Below are positions 46,710 to 56,261 of a stretch of 64,000 bases of DNA, in pieces. Source of the DNA: Roseitranquillus sediminis (lineage in GTDB: Bacteria; Pseudomonadota; Alphaproteobacteria; Rhodobacterales; Rhodobacteraceae); contig NZ_JAFFOB010000007.1 in assembly GCF_016918935.1 (NCBI RefSeq), positions 124,001 to 188,000 of the forward strand, read 5' to 3'. Every line of letters begins with the position of its first letter. The stretch's first letter is position 1. The notes under the pieces are model-generated. The model was given only the letters and a program-made list of their open reading frames with translations. It was not told where the DNA came from and searched no databases. The position numbers and the translations under genes were made by a program.

Positions 46710-47924
46710 ATGTCATACGATGCGGACGTGCTGATTGCCGGCGGTGGGCTCGTGGGTGGAACGCTGGCGCTGGCGCTGACCTCCGCCGGGCTCGACGTGA
46801 TCCTGATCGACCCCGCGCCCGAGGCGGGCGGTGCGGGCTTCGACGGCCGCAGCTCCGCCCTCGCTCTCACTTCGCAGCGCCTGCTCAAGGCGCTTGGGGT
46901 GTGGGCGCGCCTGGCCGACGACGCCCAACCGATCCTGCAGATCAAGGTGACGGACGGCCGCGCGGGCGAGGCGCCTTCGCCCTTCGCCCTCGAGTTCGAC
47001 CATGCCGAGATCGAGGAAGGCCCGATGGGCTACATGGCCGAGAACCGCCACCTACGCTTCGCCATCGCCAGCACCGTGGCGGAGAGCCCGGTGCGCGCCA
47101 TTGCCGCCGGCGTGACGGCGCAGAGCACCGACGGCGCGGGCGTCAGCGCCAACCTGGCGGACGGCCGCCGCCTGCGCGGGCGCGTCCTGATCGGCTGCGA
47201 CGGACGCGACAGCGGGACGGCGCGGCGGGCGGGCATCCGGCACGTAGGCTGGCGCTACCTGCAGAGCGCGCTCATCTGCGCCGTCCGGCACGAGCGGCCG
47301 CATGGAGGCGTCGCGCACCAGTTCTTCATGCCGGAGGGGCCGCTGGCGATCCTGCCGCTCACCGGCAATCGCTCATCCATCGTCTGGTCGCAGCCCCACG
47401 CGCAGGCCGCGCGCGTGATGGCGCTGGACGAGGCAGGCTACCTCGCCGCCCTGCGCCCCCGCTTCGGCGGATTCCTCGGAGAGATCGCACTGGAGGGCGA
47501 GCGGTACACGTATCCCCTGTCGCTGTCGCTGGCGCAGCACTTCGTCGCGCCGCGGGTCGCGCTCGCCGGCGACGCCGCCCATGTGGTGCATCCGATCGCG
47601 GGCCAGGGGCTGAACGCCGGCCTCAAAGACGTCGCCGCTTTGGCGCAGGTACTGGCCGAGGCGCGGCGCCGAGGCGAGGATGTGGGCGCCCCGGACGTGC
47701 TGGCGCGCTACCAGACATGGCGGCGCTTCGATGTAACGGCGCTGGCGGTCGCGACGGACGCATTCAACCGGCTCTTCTCGAACGACAACCCGCTCCTGCG
47801 CTTCGGCCGCGACATCGGGATGGGCCTCGTCAACGCGCTGCCCGGCGCACGGCGCGGCGCGATCCGCGAGGCGGCGGGGCTGACGGGCGATCTGCCGCGC
47901 CTCCTGCAGGGGCGCCCGCTCTGA
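46710..47924 (+). CDS. UbiH/UbiF-family FAD-dependent monooxygenase
   Basis: A 404-residue flavin hydroxylase of the ubiquinone pathway. The FAD motif GxGxxG is VLIAGGGLVGGTLALAL, the second GD motif is VALAGDAAHVVHPIAGQGLNAGLKDVAAL, and the conserved DG at LIGCDGRDSGTARRAG is present, as in UbiH, UbiF and UbiI. The position hydroxylated (C1, C5 or C6 of the ring) cannot be told. It has no close ubi neighbours here. Its TGA lies one base from the stop of the convergent Trm112 gene. Confidence 0.9.
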   Translation: MSYDADVLIAGGGLVGGTLALALTSAGLDVILIDPAPEAGGAGFDGRSSALALTSQRLLKALGVWARLADDAQPILQIKVTDGRAGEAPSPFALEFDHAEIEEGPMGYMAENRHLRFAIASTVAESPVRAIAAGVTAQSTDGAGVSANLADGRRLRGRVLIGCDGRDSGTARRAGIRHVGWRYLQSALICAVRHERPHGGVAHQFFMPEGPLAILPLTGNRSSIVWSQPHAQAARVMALDEAGYLAALRPRFGGFLGEIALEGERYTYPLSLSLAQHFVAPRVALAGDAAHVVHPIAGQGLNAGLKDVAALAQVLAEARRRGEDVGAPDVLARYQTWRRFDVTALAVATDAFNRLFSNDNPLLRFGRDIGMGLVNALPGARRGAIREAAGLTGDLPRLLQGRPL

Positions 47925-47925
47925 C

Positions 47926-48126
47926 TCAGTCCTCAAGCCGGCGCGCCTCGTCGGCCAGCATCACTGGGATGCCGTTCCGGATCGGGTACGCCAGATGCGC
48001 CGCCTTGCTGACCAGCTCCTGCCGCTCGGCGTCGTAGTGCAGGATGGCGCGGGTTTCGGGACAGACCAGCGCTTCGAGCATGCGCCGGTCGAACGCCGGG
48101 ACGTTCGGCTTGGTGTCGTCATCCAC
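47926..48126 (-). CDS. Trm112 family protein
   Basis: A 66-residue protein with the Trm112 zinc-ribbon-like core: [53 protein letters not shown]. Only one Cys remains of the eukaryotic zinc site, as in most bacterial members. Eukaryotic Trm112 activates methyltransferases; the bacterial partner is not known in most species. It lies 38 bases downstream of a DMT transporter gene on the same strand and ends next to convergent ubiH, and may be translated from the transporter transcript. Confidence 0.88.
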   Translation of the reverse strand: MDDDTKPNVPAFDRRMLEALVCPETRAILHYDAERQELVSKAAHLAYPIRNGIPVMLADEARRLED

Positions 48127-48164
48127 AGGTGTCTCTCCTCTTCAGCGCCGGGTGTGCGGCGCAG

Positions 48165-49076
48165 TCATTGCCGGCGCTCGCGGTGGAACACGTAAAGGCC
48201 AGAGCCGAGGATGATCGCGGTCCCGAGCCAGGTGAGCGCATCGGGGAAGTCGCCGAAGACGATGTATCCCATCAGCGTCGCCCCGAGGATCTCGAAATAC
48301 TGCATCGGCGCAAGCACGCTGGCCGGGGCGCGACGATAGGCGCCGGCGATCAGCAGGAACGTCACGCCGGACAGGCAACCCGCCGCCACGTACATTGGCC
48401 AGAGATAGGCCGGCCCGTGCGTTCCGGTCCAGGCGAAGAGCCCCAGCGCGGCGCCCGCGACGAGCCCCGCGCCGAGCAGGAGCGCGGCGTAGAACGACAT
48501 GCCGACCTGGATCGCCAGTCCCGACCGGGTGCGGGAGGCGATGCGGATCAGGATCATGTTCAGCGCGAAGGCGACCGCCGCGCCGAGGGGCAAGATGGTG
48601 TAGGCCCCGAAGATCGACCAGTTCGGCCGGATCACCACCACTGCGCCGATCAAGCCCACGAACACCGCGAGATACCGGCGCCACCCCACGGGTTCGTTCA
48701 GCAGGAACGCGGACAGCACCGTCAGGATCAGCGGCTCGACGAAGAAGATCGCGATGGCGGTCGCGATCGGCATGGTCGAGAACGCCGCGATCAGCAGGAC
48801 CAGCGTCGCGGCCGCCGCGACGCCGCCCAGCGCAAGGATGGGGGAGAAGAGGCGGCCCGTCACGCGGCGCGGCATCAGCCAGGCGGCCGTCCCCAGCACC
48901 AGCGTCTGGAACGCCAGGCGCCAGAACGCGATCTCGGCCGGATGCGCCACCGCGGTCAGCAGCTTGGACAGAGTGTCGCCTACCGGCAGCAGCATCGTAG
49001 AGGCCAGCATCATCGCGAACGCGATCTCGGTCTGGCCGAGCGCAATTTCCCGCCGCTCCGATCCTCTCGCCGACAT
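48165..49076 (-). CDS. DMT-superfamily (EamA) transporter
   Basis: A 303-residue inner-membrane protein with ten helices in two EamA repeats. Typical features are AFWRLAFQTLVLGTAAWLM, ATAIAIFFVEPLILTVLSAFLLNEPVGWRR (end of the first repeat) and APMQYFEILGATLMGYIVFGDFPDALTWLGTAIILGSGLYVFHRE. EamA proteins export metabolites such as cysteine or purine compounds; the substrate is unknown. It is upstream of trm112 on the same strand. Confidence 0.92.
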   Translation of the reverse strand: MSARGSERREIALGQTEIAFAMMLASTMLLPVGDTLSKLLTAVAHPAEIAFWRLAFQTLVLGTAAWLMPRRVTGRLFSPILALGGVAAAATLVLLIAAFSTMPIATAIAIFFVEPLILTVLSAFLLNEPVGWRRYLAVFVGLIGAVVVIRPNWSIFGAYTILPLGAAVAFALNMILIRIASRTRSGLAIQVGMSFYAALLLGAGLVAGAALGLFAWTGTHGPAYLWPMYVAAGCLSGVTFLLIAGAYRRAPASVLAPMQYFEILGATLMGYIVFGDFPDALTWLGTAIILGSGLYVFHRERRQ

Positions 49077-49242
49077 CCGCCCGCTCCTTTCCGATCCAGC
49101 CGGTCGGCCCTAACGCCGCAGGCGACGCGGGTCCAGCCGCCCAACTCCCGTGCACGAATGATGCGGAACCGAGCCCGACCGCATATGTTTGATCTTCAAC
49201 CGGGGAACATCAAAAGCGAATCGACAGGGAGAGCGTATCGAC

Positions 49243-50424
49243 ATGGCTGAAGCGCAGACGCAATCGAGGACGACACTGATCGTCGTCGCCGTGGTGGCCG
49301 TCATAGGCTGGCTCCTCGCGGCATGGGCCTGGACGTCGCAGTCGTCGATCCGCGACGAGATGAACGTCCTCGTCGAGGAGGAGCGGGCGGCTCGCGTCGC
49401 GAGCGAGGAGGAACTGGCCGCGCAGACCGAGGCGCTCGGCACGGTCGGCGATCTGGAAGGCCAGTCGCAGACGCTGCAGGGCGAGATCGAAATGCTCACG
49501 GCCGAGCGTGACCGGATCTCCGGCGAGCTCGAGCCGGCGGCGCGACGCCTCGAGGAGCTAGAGAGCCAGTCGGCCGAGATGCAGGCGCAGGTGGACACGC
49601 AGCAGTCCGAGCTGCAGTCGCTCAATGAAGAACTCACGCCGCTGCGCGAAGAACTCGGCACCTACGAGACGCGCCTCGCAGAGGCCGAGCAGGCAGTCGT
49701 TGACCGGACGCGGGAGCTCGAGGAAGTGGGCACGCGTCTGGAGGAGGCCCGTGCGCGCGAGGCCGAGCTGCAGGAGACGCTGGCCGGCCTGAGCCAGGAC
49801 GTGGCCGACCTTTCGAGCGAGGCAGCCGACGCCGAAGAGCGGGTCCAGGCGGCGCGCGAAGCGGAGGCTTCGCTTGAGGAGCAGCTTGCGACGGCGCGCA
49901 GCGAGCTTTCGCAGATTGAGGAGCGGCAGGCGATGCTGGAAGCGAGCGTCGAGGACCTGACCCAGCGCCGCCAATCTCTGCGCGAAGACGTGGCCGCGGC
50001 CGAAGAGCAGCGGCAGCAGCTCCAGAGCAGCGTCACCGAGCTTGCCAACCAGCTCGCCAGCCGCGCCGAACAGCTCGCCCAGCTCGAGCAGCGGATCGGT
50101 CAGCAACAGCAGACCGGGGACCTGGTCGCCACCGCGCGGTCTGCGGGACTGCAGCAGGGCCAGTACACCCTCGGCCCCGTCACCGCGACCTTCGCGCCCG
50201 ACGGCACCTTTCAGATGTCGGGCGCCGATCAGATCCGGAATGTAAGCGGTACCTACGAGGTGCAGGACGATACCCTGATCCTGCGCGACGCCGAGGGCGA
50301 CGTTGGCGCGGCGCGCTTTCCGATGCAGTGCGCAATCTCGCCGACGAGCTCGGGCTTTGAGGTCTCCGACAGCGACGGCTCCTGCGGCCTCTTTGCGGGG
50401 ATGGCGTTCGAGCGGGTCGAGTAG
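49243..50424 (+). CDS. Membrane-anchored coiled-coil protein with C-terminal beta domain
   Basis: A 393-residue protein with no recognised family. A short cytoplasmic N-terminus and one membrane helix (residues 11-29) are followed by 265 residues of almost unbroken Glu/Gln/Arg/Leu-rich coiled coil (about 35-300), with heptad spacing such as SEELAAQTEAL and LEELESQSAEM. Residues about 307-393 are different: a small beta-rich domain (TLGPVTATFAPDGTFQMSG, TYEVQDDTLILRD) with two cysteines (QCAISPT and GSCGLF) that would form a periplasmic disulfide. AGGGAG lies upstream of the ATG. It has its own promoter region. A periplasm-spanning tether is a plausible role. Confidence 0.8.
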   Translation: MAEAQTQSRTTLIVVAVVAVIGWLLAAWAWTSQSSIRDEMNVLVEEERAARVASEEELAAQTEALGTVGDLEGQSQTLQGEIEMLTAERDRISGELEPAARRLEELESQSAEMQAQVDTQQSELQSLNEELTPLREELGTYETRLAEAEQAVVDRTRELEEVGTRLEEARAREAELQETLAGLSQDVADLSSEAADAEERVQAAREAEASLEEQLATARSELSQIEERQAMLEASVEDLTQRRQSLREDVAAAEEQRQQLQSSVTELANQLASRAEQLAQLEQRIGQQQQTGDLVATARSAGLQQGQYTLGPVTATFAPDGTFQMSGADQIRNVSGTYEVQDDTLILRDAEGDVGAARFPMQCAISPTSSGFEVSDSDGSCGLFAGMAFERVE

Positions 50425-50430
50425 TCAGGG

Positions 50431-50793
50431 TCAGTCGTCCGCCGGCGGGTCCGGCGGGCGGCGCACCGCCCAGCTCGTGTCGCGCGGCGGCGAAGGCATC
50501 TCATCGTCGTCGATGTGCTGATGGATGTGCGCCTTGGCGATGAAGTGCGCCGAGATCGGGGCGGTCACGAACAGGAACGCCGTGATCAGCAGCTCATGCA
50601 GCGAAAGATCGTCCTGCAGCACCGAGTAGGCGACCGATGCGATGAGCAGACTGCCGATTCCAAGAGTGCTCGCTTTCGTCGGGCCATGCAGCCGCGCCAT
50701 CGGATTGTCGAGCTTGATCAGCCCGTAGGAGCCAACGAGCGCGAAGAAGGCTCCCACAACGATGAAGAGGCTGACGAAGACTTCAAGGATCAT
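50431..50793 (-). CDS. mrpG: Na+/H+ antiporter subunit MrpG
   Basis: A 120-residue membrane protein with three helices, typical MnhG/PhaG: VVGAFFALVGSYGLIKLDNPMARLHGPTKASTLGIGSLLIA is the family signature. The polar C-terminal tail (RDTSWAVRRPPDPPADD) is poorly conserved. It is the last gene of the leftward mrp operon and lies six bases from the stop of the convergent coiled-coil gene. Confidence 0.93.
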   Translation of the reverse strand: MILEVFVSLFIVVGAFFALVGSYGLIKLDNPMARLHGPTKASTLGIGSLLIASVAYSVLQDDLSLHELLITAFLFVTAPISAHFIAKAHIHQHIDDDEMPSPPRDTSWAVRRPPDPPADD

Positions 50794-50800
50794 GCCGCCC

Positions 50801-51070
50801 TCACTCGATGATGTCGCCGCGCAGCACGAAGCGGGCGTAGGCCACGGTCGAGATGAAGCCCAGCATCGCGATTATCATGGCTGCCTCGAAGTAGGTCTGC
50901 ACCCCGGTCGCGATACCAAAGAGCACGATCAGCCCGATCGCGTCGATGAACATCGTGTCGAGCGCCAGCAGCCTGTCCCCGATCGTGGGCGCGAAGATCA
51001 GCCGCCACATTGCGAGGACGGTCGCGAGCGCGAGGCACCCGAAGGCGAAGGCGAGAGCGTAGAAGATCAT
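50801..51070 (-). CDS. mrpF: Na+/H+ antiporter subunit MrpF
   Basis: An 89-residue, three-helix protein with the MrpF motif APTIGDRLLALDTMFIDAIGLIVLFGI. The start ATG overlaps the stop of mrpE (51067-51070). It is one of the small subunits needed for assembly of the Mrp complex. The gene order A-C-D-E-F-G is complete. Confidence 0.93.
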   Translation of the reverse strand: MIFYALAFAFGCLALATVLAMWRLIFAPTIGDRLLALDTMFIDAIGLIVLFGIATGVQTYFEAAMIIAMLGFISTVAYARFVLRGDIIE

Positions 51071-51558
51071 TCGAATATCTCCTTCAACCGGCGTTCGTAG
51101 CGGGTCTTGATCTCGTCCCGCACCGCGTCCGCATCCTCCGCGTCGAGGCAGTGGACGAGGAGACTGTGCCCCTCGCTCGAGAGGTCGGCCGAGACCGTGC
51201 CGGGGGTAAGCGTGATCGTCCCCGCCAGCACCGTGATGGCCTCGGGCTTGCGGATGTCCAGCGGGATCGAGACCCACTTGGAGCGGATCCGGCTATTGGG
51301 CTTCGTCAGGATCGTGATGGCGACGACCACGTTCGCCACGAGGATGTCCCACATGACGATGAATATGTAGGTCAGCAGCTTGCCCGGACGCCGCAGGAGC
51401 GGCCGGTCGGGCCAGTAGGCCGCCGTCGCGATCGGGATGACGAGGCCGAGCACGAAGCCGAGCAGCACCGCGCCTACCGAGATGCCGTTGACCAACAGGA
51501 GCCAGACCACGGTCAGCAGCGCCGTGAGCCACGGATGTGGGAGCAGGCGGCGCATCAT
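51067..51558 (-). CDS. mrpE: Na+/H+ antiporter subunit MrpE
   Basis: A 163-residue protein with two membrane helices and a soluble tail. Family features are LLLVNGISVGAVLLGFVLGLVIP, RRPGKLLTYIFIVMWDILVANVVVA and VLAGTITLTPGTVSADLS, then an acidic/basic C-terminal helix. Two adjacent ATGs exist; the first overlaps the mrpD stop by ATGA, which fits the pattern of the operon. Confidence 0.93.
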   Translation of the reverse strand: MMRRLLPHPWLTALLTVVWLLLVNGISVGAVLLGFVLGLVIPIATAAYWPDRPLLRRPGKLLTYIFIVMWDILVANVVVAITILTKPNSRIRSKWVSIPLDIRKPEAITVLAGTITLTPGTVSADLSSEGHSLLVHCLDAEDADAVRDEIKTRYERRLKEIFE

Positions 51559-53090
51559 GATGCCCGCGCCCCAAGAACCGCCTCGATGTAATTCGCGGGC
51601 GTGTAGATCTGCGCGGCGATTGCGGCGAAGTAGTCGGTGAGCGGACCGGCAAACACCGTCGCCGCGACGAGCAGCGTCATGATGCCCCCGACCGAGACGA
51701 ACGGCAATGCCGCGGGCCGGACGGCCGGCGGCGGATCGGCAACGGCAGCTCCGGCAGCCGGCATCACGGCCGCGCTCTTCCAGTAGAGCGTGCTGCCGGC
51801 GCGCGCGAACCCAACGATTGCCAAGAGCGACGTCGCCAAGATCACCGTCCAGATCAGCCAAGTCCGTTCGGCCGCTCGCGCCGCGTCGAGCACGAGCAGC
51901 TTGCCGAGGAAACCCGACAGTGGCGGCATTCCCGCCAAGGCGATGGCGGCGGCGAAGAAGAGCCCCGCGATCAGGCCGTTCTGAGCGATCGGCGGCGCGA
52001 CGGCGATGCGTCCGCCCTCGGGCCGCCGCTCGACCGTCAGGTCGAGGATCAGGAAGAGCGCCGCCGAGGCGAAGGTCGAATGCACGATGTAGTAGAGCGC
52101 AGCCGCCGTCGCCTGCTCGGTCAGCGTGGCGACGGCCACGAGCAGCGTGCCCATCGACCCGACGACGGCGAACGCCACCAGCCGCTCCAGCCGCACCGAG
52201 CCGAGGACGCCGATCATGCCCACGGTCAGCGTCAGCAGCGCGGCTGGCATAAGCCATATGTCGAAGAGCCCCTGCGTCGCCACCAGGCTGGGCGGGAACA
52301 CCAGCGAGTATATCCGGATAATCGCGTAGGCGCCGACCTTGGTCATGATCGCGAAGAGCGCTGCGACCGGCGCGGGCGCGTTCGCATAGCTCCCCGGGAG
52401 CCAGAAATGCAGCGGCAGGATCGCCGCCTTGACCGCGAAGACGAGCAGCAGCAGCGTCGCCCCGACCCGCACCAGCGCCGTCTCCTCCGCCGGCAGAGCC
52501 GCGATGCGCTCCGCCAGGTCGGCCATGTTGAGCGTGCCGGTGACGGCGTAGAGCGTGCCGAGCGCGAAGAGGAAGAGCGTCGAGCCGAGGAGGTTGTAGA
52601 CGACGTACTGCACCCCCGCCCTGAGCCGCGCCGTGCCACCCGAATGGATGATGAGGCCGTAGGACGCGATCAGCAGGACCTCGAAGAAGACGAAGAGGTT
52701 GAACGCGTCGCCGGTGAGGAACGCGCCGATGATCCCCATGATCTGGAACTGGAGCAGGGCATGGAAATGCCGTCCGCGCCGGTCCCAGCCGGTTCCGATC
52801 ACGTAGAGCGCGACGGCCAGCGCCAGCAGCGTGGTCAGCAGAACCATGAGTGCCGACAGGCGGTCGACGACGAGGACGATGCCGAACGGAGCCGGCCAGT
52901 CACCGAGTTCGTACACGTGGATCGCGCCAGTGCCTGCACTGACGTTCAACCCGATCGCGATGAACAGGACGGCTATGATCCCGCCCACCGAGAAGGTCCG
53001 CTGCAGCGCCGGATGGTGGCGCATCGTCAGCACCATCAGCGCGGCGAGCAGCGCCGGCACCACGATCGGCATGACGACCCAGTGGCTCAT
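51555..53090 (-). CDS. mrpD: Na+/H+ antiporter subunit MrpD
   Basis: A 511-residue antiporter-like subunit related to complex I NuoM/N. It contains the conserved helix with FFEVLLIASYGLIIHSG (Glu of the proton-channel type) and the Lys of FAVKAAILPLHFWLPGSYANAPAPVAALFAIMTKVG. Fourteen or so helices are visible. MrpD is essential for antiport in characterised complexes. It overlaps mrpE by four bases and mrpC by four bases. Confidence 0.95.
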   Translation of the reverse strand: MSHWVVMPIVVPALLAALMVLTMRHHPALQRTFSVGGIIAVLFIAIGLNVSAGTGAIHVYELGDWPAPFGIVLVVDRLSALMVLLTTLLALAVALYVIGTGWDRRGRHFHALLQFQIMGIIGAFLTGDAFNLFVFFEVLLIASYGLIIHSGGTARLRAGVQYVVYNLLGSTLFLFALGTLYAVTGTLNMADLAERIAALPAEETALVRVGATLLLLVFAVKAAILPLHFWLPGSYANAPAPVAALFAIMTKVGAYAIIRIYSLVFPPSLVATQGLFDIWLMPAALLTLTVGMIGVLGSVRLERLVAFAVVGSMGTLLVAVATLTEQATAAALYYIVHSTFASAALFLILDLTVERRPEGGRIAVAPPIAQNGLIAGLFFAAAIALAGMPPLSGFLGKLLVLDAARAAERTWLIWTVILATSLLAIVGFARAGSTLYWKSAAVMPAAGAAVADPPPAVRPAALPFVSVGGIMTLLVAATVFAGPLTDYFAAIAAQIYTPANYIEAVLGARAS

Positions 53091-53422
53091 GTGTCTGCAC
53101 CCGGGCGCGTGTCGACGTGGTCGTCGTCACCCGAGAGGTACGCGCCGAGCGCGATCATCACGACGACCGCGGTCATGCCGAACGAGATCACGATCGCCGT
53201 CAGCACCAGTGCCTGCGGCAGCGGATCGGTGTAGCCCGCCGCGTCGTCCGACAGGATTGGCGGTCGGTTCACCACCAGCCGGCCGGTCGCGAAGAGGAAG
53301 ACGTTGACGGCGTACGACAGGAGCGAGACGCCGAGGATCACCGGGAACGTCCGCTGCCGCAGCACGAGATAGACCCCCGCCGCAGTCAGCGCGCCGATCG
53401 CCGAGGCCACCAGAAGCTCCAT
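53087..53422 (-). CDS. mrpC: Na+/H+ antiporter subunit MrpC
   Basis: A 111-residue, three-helix NuoK-like protein, with the family pattern AAGVYLVLRQRTFPVILGVSLLSYAVNVFLF and the late LVLTAIVISFGMTAVVVMIALG. It lies one base after the mrpA stop and overlaps mrpD at its own stop. It is part of the proton-coupling arm of the complex. Confidence 0.94.
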   Translation of the reverse strand: MELLVASAIGALTAAGVYLVLRQRTFPVILGVSLLSYAVNVFLFATGRLVVNRPPILSDDAAGYTDPLPQALVLTAIVISFGMTAVVVMIALGAYLSGDDDHVDTRPGADT

Positions 53423-53423
53423 C

Positions 53424-56261
53424 TCAGCACTCCTCCCGCGACGGGTCGATGTCCATCGGGTGCGCGCTGACGCGGTCGCCGCTGCGGCGGGCGATGCGCG
53501 AGAAACTCTGCAGCGACAGCAGCACCGCGCCTACCACGGTGAGGAACACGCCGAGGTCGAAGCCCATCGCCGTGGCCCACTCGAACTCCTCGATCGGCGG
53601 CAGATGGATGTAACCATAGGCGCTTGTCAGGAAGGGCTCGCCGGCGAACCAGGCGCCGATCCCCGTCAGTCCGGCGATCAGCACACCCGCGCCTATGGCG
53701 CCGTGATAGGGATAGCGCTGACGCGCCTCGGCCCAGGCGAAGCCGCTGGCCATGTACTGCATCACCACCGCGATCGCGACGATCAGTCCCGCGATGAAGC
53801 CGCCGCCAGGGTCGTTGTGGCCCCTGAGCAGGATGTAGACGCCGACCATCAGCACCACGGGCAGCATGACCCGCGTCACGACGACCATCATCATCGGGTG
53901 GGCGTCGCCCGCGTCGGGCGATTCGTCGGTCCAGGCCAGCAGGCGGGCGCGCACCGGGCTCGACAGCAGCGCCTCGGTCAGTGCGTAGATCACCAGGGCG
54001 GCGATGCCGAGCACGATGATCTCGCCGAAGGTGTCGAAGCCGCGGAAGTCGACGAGGATGACGTTGACAACGTTGGTGCCGCCGCCGCCCTTGTAGGAAT
54101 TTGCGAGGTGGTACTCCGAGATAGTCGGGAAGGCGAAGTCGCGCACCAGGAGCGCGTAGATCAGCGCCCCCGCCCCCAGCCCGGCGACCACGGCGATGCC
54201 GCCGTCGCGCACACGGCGCGCGACGCTGCTTTCGGAGGGCGTCGTCTTGGGCAGGAAGTTCAGTGCGAGCAGCAGGAGGATGATCGTCACCACCTCGACC
54301 GAGATCTGCGTCAGCGCAAGGTCGGGCGCGCTGAGGTAGACGAAGCCGACCGAGACCACGAGACCCACGATCGCCATGAGCACCAGCGCCACCAGACGCC
54401 GCCGATGGAAGGCGACGAGACAGCCCGCGGCAATCAACAGCATCGCCCAGCCGATCGTCGGAACTACCCCCGGCGGCATCATCGCGCGCGTCGGCCTGGA
54501 GATGCCGCCGGTGAGGTAGGCATGCACCGCGAGCGCGAGCACCGTGACGGTGAAGATCGCGGCGTAGCGTGTGAGCGCGCCGTCATGCAGACGGTCGGTC
54601 AGCCAGCGGCTGCCGCTGGCGGCGCCCTCGACAACCGCGTCGAAGATTATCTTGGCCTCGGGCCGCGGTGCGGCGATCCAGGCGCGGTCGAGCGGACGGT
54701 GCAGAGCCAGCAGGATGACGCCGCCGACGACGGCTATGATCGACATGACGAGCGCGGCATTGACCCCGTGCCAGAGCTGCAGGTGGAACTCGGGCAACTC
54801 GCCGCCGATGACCGCCGCGGCTGTAAGGCGCACCAGCGGCTCTGCCAGGGAGGGCATGATACCGATGAGCACGACGAGGACGCTCAGGAAGGCGGGTGAC
54901 GCCAGCATGCCGAAGCCCGGATCGTGCGGCTTCGACGGATAGTCCTTGCGCACGGGGCCGAAGAACACGTGCCAGATGTAACGGAATGAGTAGGCGGCCG
55001 AAAACAGCGCGCCGACCGTGGCCAGCACCGGCACCACCCAGTAGCTGCCCGCCCACGGGGTATGCGACGCCTCGTAGAGCATCATCTCCTTGGAGAGGAA
55101 GCCGTTGAGCAGCGGGATGCCCGCCATCGACAGCGCTGTGATGGTGGCGATGACGAAGGTCGCCGGCATCAGCTTGCGGAGCCCGCCCAGCCGCTTGATG
55201 TCACGCGTATGCGTCTCGTGGTCGATGATGCCGGCCGTCATGAAGAGCGCGGCCTTGAACGTCGCGTGGTTGATGATGTGAAACACCGCCGCGACTGCGC
55301 CCATCCCTGTGCCGAGCCCCAGCAGCATGGTGATGAGCCCGAGGTGGCTGACCGTCGAGAAGGCCAGCAGAGCCTTCAGGTCGTCCTTGAAGAGCGCGAT
55401 CACCGCGGCGATCACCATGGTCACGAGGCCAGTGGTGGCGACGATGTAGAACCACGCATCGGTCCCCGCGAGGACCGGCCACATCCGCGCCATCAGGAAC
55501 AGGCCCGCCTTCACCATCGTCGCGCTGTGCAGGTAGGCCGAGACCGGCGTCGGCGCGGCCATTGCGTGCGGCAACCAGAAGTGGAACGGGAACTGCGCCG
55601 ACTTGGTGAAGGCGCCGAGCAGGATCAGGATCAGCGCCGGCATGTAGAGCTCGGACGACTGGATCGCCTCGCGGTTCTGCAGGATCACCGTCAGGTCGTA
55701 ACTGCCCGCGATCTCGCCCAGGATCAGCATTCCGGCAATCATCGCGAGGCCGCCTCCGCCGGTCACCGCCAGCGCCATCCGCGCGCCCTGCCGCCCCTCC
55801 GGCAGATGCTTCCAGTAGCCGATCAGCAGGAAGGACGAGAGCGACGTCAGCTCCCAGAAGACCAGGAGGAGCAGGATGTTGTCGGAGAGGACAATGCCGA
55901 CCATCGCGCCCTGGAACAGGAGCAGATAGGCGTAGAACTGCCCCATCGGATCCTCGCGCGAGAGGTAGTAGCGCGCGTAGATGATGATGAGCAGGCCGAT
56001 GCCGAGGATCAGCCCCGCGAACAGCAGGCCGAGCCCGTCGAGGAAGAAGTTGGCGTCGAGCCCCAGCGCCGGCAGCCACTCCACCCGCGCCTGCACCACC
56101 TCACCGCGCAGCACCGCCGGCACGTGCGTCATCAGCCCGATGAAGGCCAGAGCCGTAACCGACAGCGTGGCCAGCGCACATGCCCGCCGCCCCGCCTGGA
56201 TCATCAGGCCGGGCACGAGGGCCCCGATGAAGGGGAGCGCGACGATCAGAAAGAGCGACAT
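53424..56261 (-). CDS. mrpA: Na+/H+ antiporter subunit MrpA fused to MrpB
   Basis: A 945-residue protein. Residues 1 to about 780 are MrpA, a NuoL-like antiporter subunit with VFWELTSLSSFLLIGYW, FTKSAQFPFHFWLPHAMAAPTPVSAYLHSATMVKAG and LKALLAFSTVSHLGLI; an MrpB-type C-terminal domain follows (LMVGVYILLRGHNDPGGGFIAGLIVA and QYMASGFAWAE). Fused A-B is the group 2 (Pha/Mnh-like) arrangement found in rhizobia and Rhodobacterales. It is the first gene of the operon; the complex exchanges Na+ or K+ for protons and supports salt and alkali tolerance. Confidence 0.96.
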   Translation of the reverse strand: MSLFLIVALPFIGALVPGLMIQAGRRACALATLSVTALAFIGLMTHVPAVLRGEVVQARVEWLPALGLDANFFLDGLGLLFAGLILGIGLLIIIYARYYLSREDPMGQFYAYLLLFQGAMVGIVLSDNILLLLVFWELTSLSSFLLIGYWKHLPEGRQGARMALAVTGGGGLAMIAGMLILGEIAGSYDLTVILQNREAIQSSELYMPALILILLGAFTKSAQFPFHFWLPHAMAAPTPVSAYLHSATMVKAGLFLMARMWPVLAGTDAWFYIVATTGLVTMVIAAVIALFKDDLKALLAFSTVSHLGLITMLLGLGTGMGAVAAVFHIINHATFKAALFMTAGIIDHETHTRDIKRLGGLRKLMPATFVIATITALSMAGIPLLNGFLSKEMMLYEASHTPWAGSYWVVPVLATVGALFSAAYSFRYIWHVFFGPVRKDYPSKPHDPGFGMLASPAFLSVLVVLIGIMPSLAEPLVRLTAAAVIGGELPEFHLQLWHGVNAALVMSIIAVVGGVILLALHRPLDRAWIAAPRPEAKIIFDAVVEGAASGSRWLTDRLHDGALTRYAAIFTVTVLALAVHAYLTGGISRPTRAMMPPGVVPTIGWAMLLIAAGCLVAFHRRRLVALVLMAIVGLVVSVGFVYLSAPDLALTQISVEVVTIILLLLALNFLPKTTPSESSVARRVRDGGIAVVAGLGAGALIYALLVRDFAFPTISEYHLANSYKGGGGTNVVNVILVDFRGFDTFGEIIVLGIAALVIYALTEALLSSPVRARLLAWTDESPDAGDAHPMMMVVVTRVMLPVVLMVGVYILLRGHNDPGGGFIAGLIVAIAVVMQYMASGFAWAEARQRYPYHGAIGAGVLIAGLTGIGAWFAGEPFLTSAYGYIHLPPIEEFEWATAMGFDLGVFLTVVGAVLLSLQSFSRIARRSGDRVSAHPMDIDPSREEC

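Noticed and set aside
49243-50160. Repeated short motifs within the coiled-coil gene looked at first like a DNA repeat array.
   Set aside because: They reflect heptad repetition of Glu, Gln, Arg and Leu codons; there are no identical spaced repeats, and it is not a CRISPR array.
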